Of a stretch of 64,000 bases of DNA, positions 43,614-56,229 are shown in pieces. The notes beneath the pieces are model-generated. The model was not told where the DNA came from. It made no database searches and was given only the letters and a program-made list of their open reading frames with translations. Origin of the DNA: Pomphorhynchus laevis. Lineage: Eukaryota > Acanthocephala > Palaeacanthocephala > Echinorhynchida > Pomphorhynchidae. A program made the position numbers and the translations under genes. The stretch lies in NCBI GenBank assembly GCA_012934845.2, contig WNNJ02000940.1, forward strand, positions 1 to 64,000. The letters are read 5' to 3'. Positions within the stretch are counted from its first letter, which is position 1; each line of letters opens with the position of its first letter.

Positions 43614-46014
43614 CTAACTGAACCATTCGGGGTCTCTCACACACCTAAGGATCCAGTCAAGGCGGACTATGGTTGGTAATCTCGAGATGAGGAGCTTGAG
43701 AAGCCTTAGTCTTTGTTCTGGGGGACGTACTCGTGAGAAGAAGACTAATCCCGAGATAGCCCAAGTACCCCAGAGGCGCACTTGGGTTATCCCATTCAGT
43801 GACAGATGCTGGGCCCGTTTCAGAGCCCACCTAGCTTTCTTCAGGATACGTTTAAGTCTATCCAGGTCAGCTTTCGCCGACCAATTCACCGTAACGGTGA
43901 ACCCCAGATATTTTACTCGACTCGTGAAGATGGGGAGTGGTTGATGCTGCAAAATGGAGGAGAGTGCAGAGAGTGCTAGTCTCTTAAGTTTCTTTTTGGT
44001 GGCAGGAACGCCATTAAAGACTACCACCTGTGATTTAGAGGAGTTTAAAATAAGATTGGATGGGGGCAACTGATCTTTTAATCTTAAAAAGAAACGGCTG
44101 ATGTCAGAGATTACATCTTTGCACCTGCGTCCAGAGAACAAGGCTGTGGTATCATCAGCATATACCACTAGATGTTGATCACGTTTAAAATTCTTGAATA
44201 GAACAATGGATGCAGCAAGATATAAGATAGGAGAAAGTGGGGATCCTTGAGGTACACCCGTAATAGGGTAGAACTGACGCGCATCAGGGTCGTCTTCATA
44301 GTAGAACCGCTTGGTGTACAGCAATATCTCCACCCTGTTAACAATTCTCGCAGACAACCCGAGGGACCTGAGAGAGGAGATAACGAAGGGAATGGAGATC
44401 CGGTCAAATGCAGCTGAAAAATCAAGAAAAACAGCCACAGCAAGCTGATGACTATTATCCTGACAAAACTGATGCACTTCACCAATTGCTGAATGGACCG
44501 AGTGCCCTTTGACAAACCCATGAAAACTCGGTGGGATCAAATTACGCCTACATAAATGAACGCGAATTCTACGCGCAAGCGCTTTCTCGTAGATGGATAT
44601 GAGGGCGTTTTGAATCGAGATGGGCCGCAGATCTTTAGGACAAGTGATTAATCTCTTTTTAGGTAAAAAACTCGACGGCTGATGTTGATGTCCGCTATGT
44701 CAGACGGGGAGGCTAATAGCATTGTGATGGCGACCTCCTTTCTCTGACTGTATGTCAAAAGCTGACAGACACGAGTGGTGAGTGGCGCGTGGGATTTGGA
44801 GGTGCCCGGGAGTGGTCCCCAGGAGTTAAGGATATCTGTAACAGATAAGTCCCTACTCCTGAAGTCACACCAAGGCGGGATTGGTTGGGGAGATTGAGTG
44901 GCTCCATAATTATGTAAGGAAAGTGACTCCTCTAAAACTTTGTCAAGGCCTATGCTACCAATCCAAACCAAGGCTCTATCCTTCCAGCAAACAAATTTCT
45001 CCTTCTTGAATATCTTCCAGAAGGAAGCCTGAGAAGGGTTTTGGTGAGCAATGCTTGCCCTATCCCTGCTCAGCTGGAGCCTATATCTAGAGCTCCAATA
45101 TTCATTCGAGAGGATATGTCTGGCGGAAACAGAGAGATTGGGAAGGTGTAACATTTTAGCTAGGACCTTGAGCTTTGTTGGAGTAGGATTGTATATTCGA
45201 CCTTTATAGGTAGTTAAAAGGATCGCGGTAGCTTGCGATGAGAGGTAGGAATTAAATTCGGTCAAACTCTCAATTCCAATTCTGGGGAACAGTTGGATAG
45301 CTGCCTGAAAGAAGGCCACTCTAATAGGGTCAAAGTGAAACCTTCTTCTAAGCAAAGTATCGTCCTCTAGCCTCCAGCGAATTAGTTCATGAGAAGTGGT
45401 CTGTTGTTGACGCGACTGCTCGGTGCAAATGGGTTTCAACAACCACATCTTATGTAGCAGTAATATGTCGAGGAGAGAATTTGTTGTAGAGCAATGAAAG
45501 GTTGGGGAAGGTGGTTTATGAATAAGATAGTCGATCCTTGCTCTTCGGAGTGCTGCATTAATCCAACGAATAGTTCTGTCGTTGAAGTCACCAAGTAACA
45601 TGTCATAACCGCTCCCTAATATTTGATCCAGGAGGTCACGGTTCTTGTGAATTTCTCCTGGCCGAATATAGACATTGGCTATGCTTATACGCTTACCGTT
45701 CTTACAAAGTGATATAGCTAAACAAGATAGGGCTGGACAAGAGTAGTTTAATAGGAGGGATGATCTTAATGAGCTTTTTACTAGGGTTAAAAGACCTTGA
45801 GATGAAGAGGAGTGAGGGGGGTTATGTAAGGAGTAAAGTGGGTGTATATGTGCTTAGGGATAAATCGAGTAATATCCTGGGGGAGACGGATAGACCGCGT
45901 CTCCTGAAGGACTATAACATCTGCATCTCTACCAGATAGAAGGCTAAGGGCGGAAGCACCTCCCGAATTCCACTGAAAGATATTCAGTGAAAAAGGCCCT
46001 TGATTACTTCCCAT
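43614..46014 (-). pseudogene. LINE ORF2 (endonuclease and RT)
   Basis: The ATG at 46014 lies 35 bases after ORF1. Endonuclease: NIFQWNSGGA, ADVIVLQETR (catalytic E) and MLLGDFNDRT (catalytic D-x-N). RT: VAVFLDFSAAFDR (motif A), GVPQGSPLSPILYL, LVVYADDTTALFS (catalytic YADD), VKYLGFTV, with C-terminal text to DPEWFS at 43614. Frame shifts near 45815 and 44665 break an otherwise open frame. Confidence 0.8.
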
Positions 46015-46048
46015 TGCGTAAGTGTTACCGAAGTGGGACGCCCTCCAC

Positions 46049-47297
46049 CTAGTCGCAACTAGAGGCGGAAAGGTCGCCTTTACCGCTTCCCGTCACGACA
46101 AATAAAGTCGCTTGACCACGGGCGATATCTTCATTTCCCTCGTTAGCCAAAGCCCAGATCGAATCCTTCCGAGCAAGCTTTAGAGCAGCTATGCTCAGCG
46201 CTGACCCGTTTTGTTTCTTAGATTTTGGTGGCTTCTTAATATTGTTAGTCTTCCCAGAAGGAGGAGAACGGAAGGATTCCGCTAATTGACCCACTAATTT
46301 TTGGACCAATTTTTCAAGTTGAATCATTGATGCCTGATGCTGCATTTCAATAAGTTTAAGAATTTCCGTATCCGGCATCCTGTCGTCTTTCTTGTTAGAC
46401 GAGACAGCTTCCACGAAGCTAGTCGGTTTTGCTGTCACACCCCTGTGTCTCTTTTGGTACGCTTTAAAGATTTTACACTTTTTTGACCATGCGGGGTGCT
46501 CACCACTGCAGTTTGCGCAAAATGGCTTACCTTCGCACTTCTCAGCATGTATAGCAGTTGTACCACACACGCCGCACTTATGGGGTAAAGAACAGCCAGT
46601 GGACCAATGCCCCCACTGATGACAATTGTTACAGTGAGGGTATGTTAGTGAATGGGTTTCGATTATTAAAAATCTCAAATTATACCCCATAAAATGATTG
46701 CATGTCGAAATCGATAGTTTTAGAGCTTCATCAACCGGGGCATTGCAGAACGCCACGGGAATGGGGAAGCCTTTAATCCCTTTTATAAAAGCGCACGTTA
46801 GAGATTTTGTAATCAGTTTCTAGGGCTGATATATCTTGTTCTGAAATGTATGTGGGCATGTTATTTATCTTTATTGTTGCCAGGATTGGTTTGGAAGCAA
46901 TTATACCTTGTTCCGAATGCTCTTTTTTAAAGTAGTCGACGTACGACATTGCCAGATCAGGAGTGCAGAATGAGATTTTAATCTCAGATTCATAATATTT
47001 AATCGCATTGAACAATATCCTTTTTTTAAATCGATGAGCAAAGCCTCTTATAAAAACATTGAACATGTTCTGCCTTTCCAGAGGCACCAAAAGTCTGATA
47101 ATCACCAGGTTGGATAATTTTGGTACCGGGGGAAGTTCACCCTCCGGAATATATTCAAGAGAACCTAAATCTCCACTTACCTCGTTTACTGCATTGGCAG
47201 GAAAATTAGTTTTCATTGAGTTCTTTGAACGCTCCGACATGCTAAATTTACTCATTTTTCGTGGACATGTAAGTGGATGCATATCCACAATATCCAC
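46049..47297 (-). pseudogene. LINE ORF1 (gag-like, CCHC zinc knuckles)
   Basis: Starts at an ATG at 47297. An N-terminal half (to 46773) holds an RRM-like region: NLVIIRLLVPLERQNMFNVF, KISFCTPDLAMSYVDYF. A single-base shift near the A-run at about 46765 separates it from the C-terminal half (46756-46049). That half has the knuckles CNNCHQWGHWSTGC, CGVCGTTAIHAEKC and CANCSGEHPAWSKKC, typical of arthropod Jockey/X-element ORF1, which chaperones the LINE RNA. Stop at 46049. Confidence 0.8.
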
Positions 47298-47604
47298 TTT
47301 AATAAAGACGAATTTTTAAAGCGATTTATATGCAATGAGTGGCAATTTCAAACCGAAAAAATATAATGGCATTTCTAATATTGTGTTTATTAACACTATA
47401 GCAGCGTTGTCTGTAGATTGTAATAATAAAGCTTAAATCATTAGCTATCTTTTACAATTTATTATAGCAACTACTAATGGAATAATTTCTGCAACCTTAT
47501 CGCTTGATCCAGACAGCATCTCGGCCACACACGAATGGGCACATTGAAAATTAAAATTCGAGTTGAATTAGATATGATAAGCGATTATAATCACATAAAA
47601 GTAA

Positions 47605-47670
47605 ATCATTGACAGGAAAATTAGTTTTCATTAAGTTCTTTGAACGCTCCGATATGCTAAATTTACTCAT
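47605..47670 (-). repeat. Partial second copy of the LINE ORF1 start
   Basis: gacaggaaaattagttttca to ctaaatttactcattttt repeats 47200-47258, the N-terminal MSKFSMSERS region, with a few changes. A scrap of a second insertion, or a local duplication upstream of the element. Confidence 0.6.
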
Positions 47671-48039
47671 TTTTTCATATGGAGTTTAATTCAAAACACG
47701 AGTATTGAAGTTCAATTGGATAAAAATTGGATAAAAAGCACTAAAATAATAAAACACGAAAAAAAACGATAAAACACTAAAGAATAAAACACCATATAAA
47801 ACAAAATCAAATTAAAATACGAATCAATCTAAAAACTATATGTTTATTCCTTAGGTCACTGAAAACAACTGTAAAATAAATTATTCAATTGAAATCTTTA
47901 AAATAAAAATATAATATACCACAAAAATAATGTATCAGATCACTTAACTGAAGTAATAATTGCAATATCTTAATATTAAAATTTTTAACACATTATTTTT
48001 ATGATTTTATATTATCTTAAACATATATGGTTATCAACT
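47671..48039. other. AT-rich intron sequence
   Basis: Nothing recognised. Confidence 0.4.
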
Positions 48040-49650
48040 ACCGACACATAAACTCAAAATGTGAAACAAACAAAACAAAGAGAAAAACACGTAAAGTCTA
48101 AGTATATTTCCCACAGTCTTTTGAAATGTCTTCCATGCATATCTAAAGACACTTTTATTAAACACTGTCTTCTTTTGGCAGCTTTGGTTGATAAATCTGA
48201 AGAATATAGATCTAGCAAGTTGGTCCATGTCTCTTCTGGATGTTTTCCAAACCGCATAACTCGGTGTCTCGATAATGAGCTAGGAGGTGTCGTTAAGCTT
48301 ATATCGAATAATTGATCATTGTCCATCCGTAATTCATGACCGACATATGTCCGCTGTTGTTTAGCAGCCACTTAGCAGATGAACTTATGCAATCCGCATC
48401 TGATTCTCACATATTCGCATCTGATTCTCACATTGTAATTGGAAATGCCTAAAATAGATATATACGAGCAAGTTTACAAAGCCATAAATGCTCAAGTAAT
48501 TCAAGTTGTAGAATTCTAACATTTTATTGAACCAAGACTCACATCCATATAACAAATTAGCCCGTATCATTGATATGTATACTTTAGATTAATATGGAGG
48601 CACAGGTCTTGTCTCTTGCACTGTTTGAGGAGTCCAGAAAAAGCTCTTCCTGCTTTGCGAGCGTTCATTTTATGTCATCTTCAATGTATCCATTTCAAGT
48701 GAGGATACAAACCAAGTATGTAAGAATTTTGGTATTCTCGATATTATTTATTTCAATAGTAACAGATTCCTCATTACAACCGTCATTTATTATTCAATAT
48801 TTTGTAATGCTCACGATAAACATAACATATGAAGCAAATAAAGAAATCTGAAAGATCATCTGTTTTATGTCCGTAAAGCTCTAAGAATATGTCGTCCGCA
48901 TTCGTCAATATACGTTGATTGTAGCTGCCCATCAGAATACCATGATAAGGGTCCGTGAGAGTTGGAGAAGGAACACTGCATTGTCTTACACCATTCAGAA
49001 CCTCGAACTCCTCAATAAAGCATCCAAATTCAAGTACTTTGGCGTTGTGTAAGTATAACTACTGTATTTTGTAGAAAATTTTGTAAGGTAGTCCACACTA
49101 TCGTAGAAGGTGGCATGCAATGTCAAAATCCGATCTGAAATGCATGATGGTCATGATTGTTGGTTTCGAAACTCATAATTACATTTTACTGCAAATATAT
49201 GAACGATACATTTCCTGAATCTTGATGCCTCTCTACTATGTGTCTTTCACGCAAGACTTTTAAACGCTTAGGAACAGTTAATGTGTCAGCACATATCAGT
49301 AAAGACTTCCGATAAGATATAATGGCTTCGGCAAATTGAGCTCTTATCGTCTCTTATGTCTGAACATTGTATTCGAAACGGTCAGATCGTTTAATACCCA
49401 ACGGCCGAACAAGGGATTCTGTTTTTATTTTTGAAGGAACATCATAATGCAAACTGATCAACCATTGCCGTCAGGTGGTTTCTGTTTCTACCTAGTTTGG
49501 TATTAAAGTCACTAATTAGTCAATCACAATATTAAATGCAATCTCGGATAAAGTACTGTCGAGGGGTTGGTAAAAATTGTAAGCGTCACTGTTAAGTGCA
49601 CTACTCGTAGGAGTGTATGCTATTACCAAAGTCAAGTTAAAAGACTTTCC
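48040..49650 (-). mobile_element. Degraded LINE (endonuclease and RT 3' part)
   Basis: Minus strand. At 49640-49530 an endonuclease block VIAYTPTSSALNSDAYNFYQ is readable. From about 49060 downward come RT remnants: a TNADDIFLELYGH stretch (ADD) and the thumb signature MIRANLLYGCESW (48570-48530). The C-terminal frame 48371-48054 includes KAAKRRQCLIK. Many breaks; it resembles LINEs with an LYGxExW thumb motif. Family not determined. Confidence 0.55.
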
Positions 49651-50135
49651 AGCTGGCGATTTTAATTATAAAGTTATAATTTAAAATATAAATCGAAATT
49701 ATGAATTTATTACTAAATAATATACAATGCATCTCTATTATGATTAGAGACCATCACGAGGAACTGCTATTTTATCAAGTTTCGTATCCTATTCATCGAT
49801 TCGACAAAAGATTTTATATAATTTATATCAAGTTAAAATTTAAAATTAAAATTTAAAATAAAATTCAATTTTAATGAATTGATTAATAAATAAGAGACGA
49901 TGCATCAGAATAAGGAATAAAAGTTATCAGGAGGAACTGCTATGTTATCAGGTTTCGGCCCCTATTCCTCAACCTAACATATAAGCTAAATAGATGTTAA
50001 TGACGTATTTCATCTGACAAAATTTGATAATATGGTGTATCTTATTCTAGTACAAATTATTTATTATTATCCATTAAAAACTTCGCTTAATAGTTTAAAT
50101 TTTTTGAATAATATTTTGTTGTTAAATAGTCGATA
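49651..50135 (-). mobile_element. PLE terminal repeats and coding end
   Basis: Two terminal-repeat stretches (49665-49795, and 49807-50048, the latter with the fold region ggaggaactgctatgttatc, ggtttcggcccctattcctc), then the coding end (aaacttcgcttaatagttta) to the MITE at 50150. Stem A is decayed here. Confidence 0.65.
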
Positions 50136-50149
50136 CTGATCCATTATTG

Positions 50150-50315
50150 ATAAATAATTATTGGAGCTGGATCAAGGAAAAGAGGAAAATATTTTTGGAT
50201 ATTTTGCTAACTCTTCAGAAAATTACAAACTAGTAATTTTTTGAAGATGCTAACAGAAGTTAGCGAAATTCAAAAAATTATTTATTCTTTTATTTGATCC
50301 AGCTCCAATAACTAT
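50150..50315. mobile_element. Palindromic MITE inserted in a PLE remnant
   Basis: Left end attattggagctggatcaag, right end tttgatccagctccaataac; internal arms ttgctaactcttcagaaaat / tttgaagatgctaacagaag. The flanking PLE remnant (50040-50135 and 50316-50560) is continuous in other copies (39640-39890), so the MITE is the younger insertion. Confidence 0.75.
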
Positions 50316-51133
50316 TTAATATTTTGTTGATTTATATATTGTAAATTTAATATTTTAATAAATAAAGTTGATTTATAATTCTCCTTTATAAAAAATAGAA
50401 CGAAAATCGTCAAACTTGATGAAAATTAGCAGAAAATAATATCGTATGAATAATACATAATTTCAGTATTTCTGACAGAGGTTATATTACCGGGAAACAA
50501 AGTCTATAGGTCAATAATAAGTTGTCAGTAGAACAAATCAGATAACTGAGTCTACGTATTTTATATTATTAATAAATCAAAAATAAGGATAAATAATTAC
50601 AAATAATATTTATTTAAGATTTTATACAATTTATATCAAGTTAAAATATAAAATTGAAATATAAATTAAAAATCAATTGTTATGAATTGACTAATAAATT
50701 ACATACGATGTATCGAAATAAAGATTAGAGAATAAGGATTCGATAAGGATTTGATATAAAAGTTTGGTATACTAATTTGATATAAGGAATGACTAATAAA
50801 TAGCATACGATATATCAGAATAAGGATTATAGGATAAGGATGTGATATAATTTGATTAAATAAGGATTTGATATATAATATCATCTTATAATAATATTTA
50901 ATAACATTTTATTGATTTAAAATTCTACATTATAAGAAAAGAAAGAATTCGTCAAACTTGCATGAAAATCAGTCGAAAAATAATGTCATATCAAGAATGC
51001 ATAGTTTCAGTATTTTTGACAGAGGTTATAATATTATGAGATCAAAGTCTACAGATCAATAATAACTTATCGGTAGAACAAATCAGATCAGATAACTGAG
51101 TCTAAGTATTTATAGTTTACATATTGGACCTAT
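50316..51133 (-). mobile_element. PLE internal remnants and terminal-repeat pieces
   Basis: 50316-50560 parallels 39655-39900 (tgacagaggttatattaccg, ataataagttgtcagtagaa). 50530-50730 is a terminal repeat. 50905-51120 is another copy of the internal part, from aaagaattcgtcaaacttgc to ataactgagtctaagtattt. Confidence 0.6.
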
Positions 51134-51482
51134 GGCCTCAAGTTCAGTGGGATCTGAGGCCCCGGACGCACCAGCGCGCCGCTCTCCGACTGAACCATTC
51201 AGGGTGTATCACACTCTTAAGAGTCCAGTCGAGGCGGACTATGGTCGGTAATTTCAATATGAGGAGCTTGAGAAACCTTAGTCTTTGCTCTGGGGGACGT
51301 CCTCTAGAAAATAAGACTAATCCTGAAATAGCCGTACCCAAATGCGTACTTCGGTTTTCCCATTCAATGACATATGCTGGGTCCGTTTCAGATCCCACCT
51401 AGCTCTCTTCATGATACGTTTAAGTCTATCCAGGTCCGCTTTCGTCGACCAGTTTACCGTAACGGTGAACCCCAGATATTTT
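51134..51482 (-). mobile_element. Fragment of the Jockey-type LINE
   Basis: Matches 43561-43914: GC-rich, encoding RPPEQRLRFLKLLILKLP and a WFSRRAARW tail in the same order, with the stop after EWFS lost. Truncated at both ends and bordered on each side by gataactgagtcta, a PLE-repeat word. It therefore sits between two copies of the same PLE segment. Confidence 0.75.
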
Positions 51483-51680
51483 AATAATTCTCAGATCTGA
51501 TAACTGAGTCTACGTATTATATAAATTAAAAAATATAGATAAGTAATTATAAATAATTATCAATTATATCATATTTTATACAATTTATAATAAAAAATAA
51601 AATTTATAATAAAATTATATTCGGAAAAAGATATACATATGTTATAATAATTATAACACCTATAATTATAACACCTGGAA
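51483..51680. mobile_element. PLE repeat and RT scraps
   Basis: Terminal-repeat text (ataactgagtctacgtatta), then a scrap of the RT gene (attatattcggaaaaagata, ttataataattataacacct), with the last phrase doubled. Confidence 0.5.
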
Positions 51681-51681
51681 G

Positions 51682-51720
51682 AAATAATAGAACGTTTACA
51701 TCAAATACCAGAAAAATCAA
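51682..51720 (+). CDS. Candidate host exon (39 nt, phase 1-1)
   Basis: 2 + 36 + 1 nt before a good donor (TCAA/GTAAGG), open in the required phase, encoding IIERLHQIPEKS. The acceptor (aacacctggaag) has a poor pyrimidine tract, and the region next to it is PLE debris. If real, it sits between exon 8 and the exon at 56813. Confidence 0.3.
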
Positions 51721-51749
51721 GTAAGGATTTTATTAAGAGGATGGATTAA

Positions 51750-52980
51750 TGTCAAATATTTATTTAGGTAATAAGTTAAATCATAATGTTTGAATAAATG
51801 ATCAAACTTCCTAGTTTTTATACTATTTAAATCAGTTATGAAATTATAATTGGACTGTTGGAGACATGTTATAAATAACCAGTGGCTGCTAGATATGCAT
51901 TTTTGTTGATAGATTAAACTATCAACAAAATAACATTGGGTATCGAAGCAAGTAAATTGTCAAAAACGCAAACTATTCGTCAACTGTTGAACTGTTAAGA
52001 TAATATGATAATATAATAATATCATATTATAAATATTATATTATAAATAATATAATATCAATTTTTCTCCATTGTAATGGAAAAAAATTGATTAAATTTT
52101 ATAAATGTTCACTACAAACATATAGTGCGGTTAATCATATTAAAATACTATTACGAAAATGTAATTAAAATTTAGTTATTCAAGTGAAATACTTTTTTAA
52201 ACAAATATTCTCGGTTATTTTAAAAGATTTTTAAGCATTAGAAAAAGCATTACGAATATAACAAATCTATTCAAAGCTTTCCACTTTTATTAAAGTTATT
52301 AATGTAAGCAACAAGGAAAGCATTATCAGGACTTGTATTTTGATAAAATAAAGCATATCGTAAAAATACAAAAAGTAATTGAAAAATAAAAAGCGCATTT
52401 TAATATACTTTAACAAATTAAAAAATTGTTTAGTTAAAATGTATGAAATATAAACTTATAATAAAAAAAATTATTATTAAAATTTAAATTTTAAAATTAA
52501 AAATTTAAATATCAATTTTTAAAAATTTAATAAAAAATAATATACGATGCATTCGAATAAGGAATAGATGTCAAAATGAGTTACTGTTATATAATCAGGA
52601 ACTGCTCTGCTAACTGCTATATTTCAGTATTTAACCCACAAAAGAATTCGACGAACACACAATAGCAGTAATCCTTAATGATAGAAATACCAAAACAATT
52701 CTATTAAACAAGCAATTAAGTAATAAATTTAATATAAATTTATATAATGAGTGCAAGATGAATAGTGAATCGAAACTAAATTGTTGAAATTAACTTTCAA
52801 AAGTTAATGACAAAACACGATAGAATTGTTGGCCAGAATTTAAAGTGATCGATTTTGCTTATTAAATTTCACAAATTTTGTTTGCCCGATTGAGTAATTA
52901 TAGAAGTGAATGCAATGTGAAAAATTATCGTTTTATTTAGTTTTGTTCTCTATGACGAGTGTATGTGTAATTATTTCATT
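51750..52980. other. AT-rich intron sequence
   Basis: Hairpin tttgttgatag/ctatcaacaaa at about 51903-51930. A diverged reversed PLE terminal repeat lies at 52545-52690 (gatgcattcgaataaggaat, tcaggaactgct ... caatagcagtaat). Nothing else recognised. Confidence 0.4.
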
Positions 52981-52984
52981 AATC

Positions 52985-53310
52985 CAAATCTGTCACGGTG
53001 CGAATGTTTCCATTTGATTTTTACGTGATTTTCAAATGACAGGAAACTCGTTATTTTGTTCTCTCTGACAGGATAGAATAAATGTTTTATAGAATTTTTT
53101 AATAAAACGTTTTATACAGTTTTGTTCTCTCTTTTCCAGTTGCCTTTGTCAACTGTGAAAACCTCGGTTGCCTTCGGGGACTCATTAGATTATAAAGTGC
53201 ATACGGGGCCTGCTATCTCTTCGCCATTGCGGTTTTGTGAGCAGTTTCACATTCTCTACGTGGCGCCGATAACGATAAAAACCGCGTCTACTAGTTAAGT
53301 TAAGAGGTAA
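52985..53310 (+). other. Possible solo LTR-like fossil, weak
   Basis: A GC-richer patch starting near tgtcacggtgcgaatg and ending before tggcgccgataacg, the latter resembling a primer-binding site start. ttttgttctctctgaca-type words recur in it. No retroviral-type coding region is nearby. The excellent acceptor ctctcttttccag at 53138 could equally belong to an exon (open for 19 codons). Weak call. Confidence 0.2.
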
Positions 53311-53744
53311 TTGGTATTTTGGATAATTTCGCTAATTTTTTATTAATTAGGCTAGATAACTGACTCTTATACGATAAATTAAAAAGTAAATTCTTAACTT
53401 AAAGAGAACACAAAGTGTATTTGATCTTAAATCTTTGTCTCCTGTCGTCATAATTGATAATTTAAGAATATTATTAAAGTATTTAAATAATGGCTATTTA
53501 TTGAAATAATATAATTAAATATTTTTAATATTTTTTTAATATTACAGTATTAGTAATACCCAGATAAGTTAACTGCCGTCGTAATTTGTACTATTAAAAT
53601 GTAAATATCCAGATCTTATGATCTTTTCAAATTGATATATACATCGATTCTTCCTGATGACCTATAATTTAAATTTTGATGTATAGTATGTAATTTATTA
53701 TCAATATTATAAAAATTGAATTATAGAAAATTCTTACCATTTCA

Positions 53745-54125
53745 CATCAAATAATATAACTGGATCTAAGTATTTTTTACTATATATGAATAGAAAATAA
53801 AAATAGATAATAAAAATAAATATAAATAAAGATAAATAATAAATAATTATATAAGATTTTATACAATTTATATTTATATCAAGTTAAAATTTAAAATTTA
53901 AATTTAAAATAAAAATTAATTTTTATGAATTGACTTATAAATCATATACGATCTATTCAAATAAAGAATTTAGATCATCAAGAATAACTGATATTTTATC
54001 AGGTTTTGTACCCTGTTCTTCCATCAAACATTGTAGCGGGGCCAAATACACGATAATGACGTACTTTCTCTTATGAAATTTGATTATCTAGTAAATCTTA
54101 TTCAAATATAAAGCATATTATTTAT
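53745..54125 (-). mobile_element. PLE terminal-repeat copy, full length, diverged
   Basis: From aactggatctaagta to taaagcatattatttattatc. Keeps the 5' hairpin of the RNA fold through G-T pairs (AAGTACGT/GTGTATTT in PLE sense), but stem B is decayed. Confidence 0.65.
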
Positions 54126-55605
54126 TATCCATATGAAAAATTTTCGATCTAAAAATTTTGCCTTTTCCGAATTGCCTGCATTCTTAGCTTAATTACTTTT
54201 TACATAAACAATTTGAGCCATCTTTATAAAGTGGTATATTCACAGCTTAAAAGAGTATTAGTTTCAATTTATGTGATATCTTACAGCCTGAGCTATTGGT
54301 TGCGCAATTTTAGTTTGCAACCCCAAAATCTAAAAATTGCTGCTCAAATTATCATTCGTTAGTATTAATAGTTTTGATTAATGCTCTTTGATTAGTGCTT
54401 TTTTGATTAGTGCTCTTTCCGAAATTCGTTAATTTGACTTTGTGCGATTTTTGCAGAACAATTTATTCGCAAATTAAAAATAATTTTAAATCAGTTATGT
54501 ACATTTACAGTTTTTATCCCTTTCATACTTTAACAAGGTTGTCATAATTTTGAGGTCTTAGCCTAGCTGATTAGAACGCGTTAGTTTAATTTCAGCGTTA
54601 AAGACATCATGCTCTAATTTGTTTCCTGCAATGATTTATATTCGATTTGTTTAACACAGGCCAGACATTGGTTTAATTTTAAGGTTGTTATTCAATAACA
54701 AATTGCCTGTTAAATTAGTAGATCGAATAAAATTATAAAATTTTGATTTATTTTTTAATTATGAAAATTAAATTCAATTTAAAATTTTAAATTTAATTTA
54801 TTTTTGAGCTTTTATAAGTTTCCAAATTTCGTAGACACATTATACAAGGAAACGACACTTGGCGCGCCCTAATTTTTACATGTTATTTTATGTGATCTAA
54901 GTTTTAGAACTGAAAATTGTGATTGAACAATTGATCACCTTAGCATTTATTTGAAATCAATAAAATACTATTTTATTTTTTTATATTTCGCTAGCTGCTA
55001 CAAGCATCATAAGAAATATAAAGAAAATAATGTTTTTTTTTGTGTTCAATATACCGAACACAGTCTAAGGCATTTCATTGTTACATCGAATAGGTGAATG
55101 TTGGATTTTATGACTCGCAAGAAAATAACAATTTTAATTTAATTTTTTTAATTTTAATATTTTTTTCGAATTAAAGAAATAACAAAACAAAATAGGAAAG
55201 AAAATAGAATTAAAAACAAAAAAATACAAAAGAAAATTAGAAACAAACAAAATGCAATTAAATTCAAATTAAAAATTCATAATGAAACTGTAAACTAAAA
55301 TTATAAAATAATTAATAAATAATAAATTAATATTTTTTAATCTTCAATATGATTGTTATTATTGCTTTGTTATTCAACATGATATTATTTCTATTTTGAT
55401 GAATATAAAAATACGCTTATAGACCTTTACATCCAAACAATGTATTATTTCCTTTCATAATCTATTCTGTTATCTAAACTTAGAATGTACTCAACAATAT
55501 TTCTACTTAGGTCCTTTTAAGCATATATTTGTAATCCGTCGCAATCAACTGCTTACAATATTCGTAAGCATTCTTTTGAAGTTGTGCGGTTCCTCAGAGG
55601 ATGAG
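54126..55605. other. AT-rich intron sequence
   Basis: Nothing recognised. The phrase ggccagacat occurs here at about 54659 and again at 62810. Confidence 0.4.
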
Positions 55606-55609
55606 TTAA

Positions 55610-55905
55610 GCTATCTTATTCAGTGTATATATCGCCGATCTATCAGCATTTATTAAGAATGTACACGCATATTGTACACAGATGACCTCAAACTTCTTTC
55701 AACAAGTTCTGCAGTACTTCAAAAGTCTAGAACATTTACGAGAATATTGTCGTTTAAATAGGCTTGAAATTAACCTTAATAAAACTAAGGTATTGAACTT
55801 TCGAGCGGGTTAGCTAACACGATTATCTAAGACAGATTCGGACAATTTGAATTTCGAAAAAAAAATTGATGTTACTACCCTCGAGATATACCTTTAGCGA
55901 TCCAG
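55610..55905 (+). pseudogene. LINE RT fragment, Jockey/R1-like
   Basis: The + strand reads LFSVYIADLSAFIKN, a decayed YxDD region, then SLEHLREYCRLNRLEINLNK and TKVLNF. The LEINLxKTKVxxF block follows the catalytic site in Jockey-group RTs. Short and broken. Confidence 0.6.
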
Positions 55906-56229
55906 ATCACAAACCCCGATCCGACGGCTTTCATTGTTCAAAAGTGTATTCTGATTTTCTGCATCACAGCACAAATTGGCACCACAAACTCATTTTAATA
56001 TAGACTGCAAGCATCTTGTCTATTTAGATAAATAATAAATGATAAATCAATAAATACGAAATCAATATATAATAAATCAAAAAATAATTATTAATAAAAT
56101 TATTAATAGTTTAATGAACAAATTAATCATTATTAACAGCATTTACCAAATATATATTCCAAAGTATACCATATAAAATAATATGATAATAAATTATTAT
56201 TTGTTGATATTATTTGTTATCATCTTCTT

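Larger units (their letters stand above)
43433..47330 (-). mobile_element. Jockey-type LINE, nearly complete, young
   Basis: Minus strand: ORF1 (47297-46049) with RNA-binding and CCHC knuckles; ORF2 (46014-43614) with endonuclease and RT. The 3' UTR ends in cttacttacttacttg, a tetranucleotide tail seen on + as aagtaagtaagtaaggg. Only about three frame breaks are visible in 3.7 kb. The block is clearly GC-richer than the host sequence. It stands next to the broken PLE at 42.6-43.26 kb. A second copy of its 3' part is at 51134-51482. Confidence 0.85.

Noticed and set aside
43669-43944. 91-aa plus-strand ORF
   Set aside because: Shadow of the minus-strand LINE RT. The same applies to plus-strand frames at 46392, 47059, 51124 and 58671-59132.
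52985-53310. Retroviral-type LTR with primer-binding site
   Set aside because: Only a tggcgcc match and LTR-like ends. No partner repeat or coding region. Listed as a weak feature only.
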